Source: an uncultured Ruminococcus sp.
Lineage (GTDB): Bacteria > Bacillota > Clostridia > Oscillospirales > Acutalibacteraceae
Assembly (NCBI GenBank): GCA_902773035.1
Contig: CACYDB010000093.1
Location: 1 to 7,288 of the forward strand
Direction: 5' to 3'
DNA length: 7,288 bases
Part shown: positions 6,060-7,288 of the stretch, piece by piece
How positions within the stretch are numbered: the stretch's first letter is position 1
Layout: each line of letters starts with the position of its first letter
Notes under the pieces: generated by a model
What the model was told of the DNA's origin: nothing
Databases searched by the model: none
The model's input: the letters and a program-made list of their open reading frames with translations, nothing else
Made by a program: the position numbers and the translations under genes

Positions 6060-6067
6060 TTTTACTT

Positions 6068-7288
6068 ATGTGCGGAATTGTTGGATATGTAGGACCGCGC
6101 GACTGCTCGGATGTGCTCGTAGCGGCGCTTACTAAGCTTGAATACAGAGGCTATGACTCGGCGGGTATCGCCGTGTTTGAAAACGGGAAAATCGAGGTTG
6201 CCAAGTCAAAGGGCAGGCTCGCGGATCTCGTAGCCAAAATGGATAAGGAGGGTAAGCCTCAGGGTCACGCCGGTATCGGTCATACACGCTGGGCTACTCA
6301 CGGCGAGCCGTCGGACGTCAACTCTCACCCTCACTCCGGCAGACGCGTTACTATCGTTCACAACGGCATCATCGAGAACTACAAGGAAATCAAGCAGTTC
6401 CTGATCGAGAATGACCGCACCGAGTTCCTCAGCGATACAGACACCGAGGTTGTCGCTCAGCTGCTCGACTTTTACTACAACGGCAATCCGGTCAAAGCTA
6501 TCCGCAAGGTGCTCCACGAAATCAGAGGTTCATTCGCGCTCGGAATCGTATTTGCCGACAGACCTGAAACCGTCTACGCTGTACGCTGTGAGAGTCCGCT
6601 GATCGTCGGTCAGGGTAAGGGCGAGGCGTTCATCGCTTCCGACGTTCCCGCTATCATCAAGTACACCAAGGATTATTATCTGCTCGACCACGGCGAGATC
6701 GCCGTACTCAAAAACGGCTCTGCCACCTTCTGCGACTTACACGGAAGAATGGTCGAGAAGGAGCTCAAGACTGCCGACTGGGATGAGGACAGCGCTGAGA
6801 AGGGCGGCTATCCTCACTTTATGATCAAGGAGATCCATGAACAGCCTACAGCCGTCAAAACTACAATCACTCCGAGAATCGAGGACGGTATGCCCAACCT
6901 CTCGGAATGCGGCATAACTCCCGAAACACTCAAAAACGTCAACAATATATTTATCGTTGCCTGCGGTACCGCTATGCACGCCGGAATGGTAGGCAAATAC
7001 GTAATAGAAAAGCTCGCCAGAGTTTCGGTCACGGTGGATATCGCCTCGGAGTTCCGTTACCGTGATCCGCTGATCAACGACAACGACCTTGTTATCATCA
7101 TCAGCCAGTCGGGAGAGACCGCCGACTCAAAGGCAGTGCTCAATCTCGTAAAGGGTACGGGCGCGAAAACTCTCGCGATCGTAAACGTTAAGGGAAGCTC
7201 TATAGCGCGTGAAGCCGATATGGTAATCTACACCCACGCGGGTCCCGAGATCGCCGTCGCCTCAACAAAGGCGTATATGGTGCAGCTC
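6068..7288 (+). CDS. glmS: Glutamine-fructose-6-phosphate aminotransferase (isomerizing), partial
   Basis: Converts fructose-6-phosphate and glutamine to glucosamine-6-phosphate and glutamate, the entry step to UDP-GlcNAc and cell-wall synthesis; cytoplasmic, normally a dimer. The 407 residues in the window are about two thirds of the usual 600. The Ntn glutaminase domain (about 1-230) begins MCGIVGYVG with nucleophile Cys2 and keeps YRGYDSAGIA (26-35), HTRWATHG (72-79, Arg74), HNGIIENY (98-105) and SDTDTE (122-127). The linker motif FMIKEIHEQP (251-260) is intact. The first sugar-phosphate isomerase (SIS) domain begins near 285 with CGTAMHAG, ISQSGETADSKAVL (345-358) and GPEIAVASTKAY (392-403). 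The second SIS domain and the C-terminal catalytic lysine lie beyond the edge. AAGGAGA (6053-6059) lies 8 nt before the ATG. It is divergent from the asparagine synthase-like gene and has its own promoter with two possible operators. Confidence 0.97.
   Translation, partial: MCGIVGYVGPRDCSDVLVAALTKLEYRGYDSAGIAVFENGKIEVAKSKGRLADLVAKMDKEGKPQGHAGIGHTRWATHGEPSDVNSHPHSGRRVTIVHNGIIENYKEIKQFLIENDRTEFLSDTDTEVVAQLLDFYYNGNPVKAIRKVLHEIRGSFALGIVFADRPETVYAVRCESPLIVGQGKGEAFIASDVPAIIKYTKDYYLLDHGEIAVLKNGSATFCDLHGRMVEKELKTADWDEDSAEKGGYPHFMIKEIHEQPTAVKTTITPRIEDGMPNLSECGITPETLKNVNNIFIVACGTAMHAGMVGKYVIEKLARVSVTVDIASEFRYRDPLINDNDLVIIISQSGETADSKAVLNLVKGTGAKTLAIVNVKGSSIAREADMVIYTHAGPEIAVASTKAYMVQL

Larger units (their letters stand above)
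5768..6067. other. AT-rich divergent control region between the asparagine synthase-like gene and glmS
   Basis: These 300 bases hold no credible ORF or RNA gene. They contain two tandem minus-strand promoters, one plus-strand promoter, an 18-bp perfect palindrome, an 8-5-8 inverted repeat across the glmS -10, and a tandem TGTTGAATTA / TGTTGAAATTA repeat (5781-5801) in the leader of the asparagine synthase-like gene. The stretch from about 5880 to 5960 is simple AT-rich sequence in which I see nothing further. No T-box or glmS ribozyme is recognisable. Confidence 0.75.

Noticed and set aside
5768..6067. A frameshifted remnant encoding the missing MCGI glutaminase N-terminus
   Set aside because: No ATG-TGC-GG-like start is found on the minus strand here, and the region is AT-rich intergenic sequence filled with promoters.

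Overview
The window looks chromosomal and comes from a low-to-moderate GC Gram-positive anaerobe, most likely a Ruminococcus-like member of the Clostridia (Oscillospiraceae). This rests on the CBS-DRTGG type manganese pyrophosphatase, the GGAGG-type ribosome binding sites, consensus sigma-A promoters with 17-bp spacers, and a small membrane protein that resembles ones I recall from that group. No database search was possible. I see no mobile element, CRISPR array, tRNA or rRNA.

Layout. Four genes read on the minus strand and one on the plus strand. From right to left: glmS starts at 6068 on the plus strand and runs off the right edge. A 300-bp AT-rich divergent control region (5768-6067) separates it from an asparagine synthase-like gene (4241-5767, minus), which ends in an intrinsic terminator (4202-4230). 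A fresh promoter then drives a small two-helix membrane protein of unknown function (3521-4132, minus) and, 19 bp further on, the CBS-DRTGG family II pyrophosphatase ppaC (1864-3501, minus). Another promoter drives a lipoprotein gene (start 1768, minus) that runs off the left edge and carries an amidase_3-like domain after a long ligand-free N-terminal region.

How they may work together. GlmS makes glucosamine-6-phosphate for cell-wall precursors. The lipoprotein, with its amidase-like domain, would sit on the outer face of the membrane. Asparagine synthase chemistry releases pyrophosphate, which PpaC would hydrolyse. These links are inference from proximity only.

The main points of interest are two probable loss-of-site paralogues. 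The asparagine synthase-like protein has lost the N-terminal cysteine and glutamine-binding motifs of its glutaminase domain but keeps its synthetase motifs. The lipoprotein's amidase_3-like domain lacks both histidine zinc ligands visible in the window. The glmS promoter also holds two separate dyads (18-bp perfect palindrome and 8-5-8 inverted repeat) in classic operator positions, and its short leader leaves no room for a glmS ribozyme.
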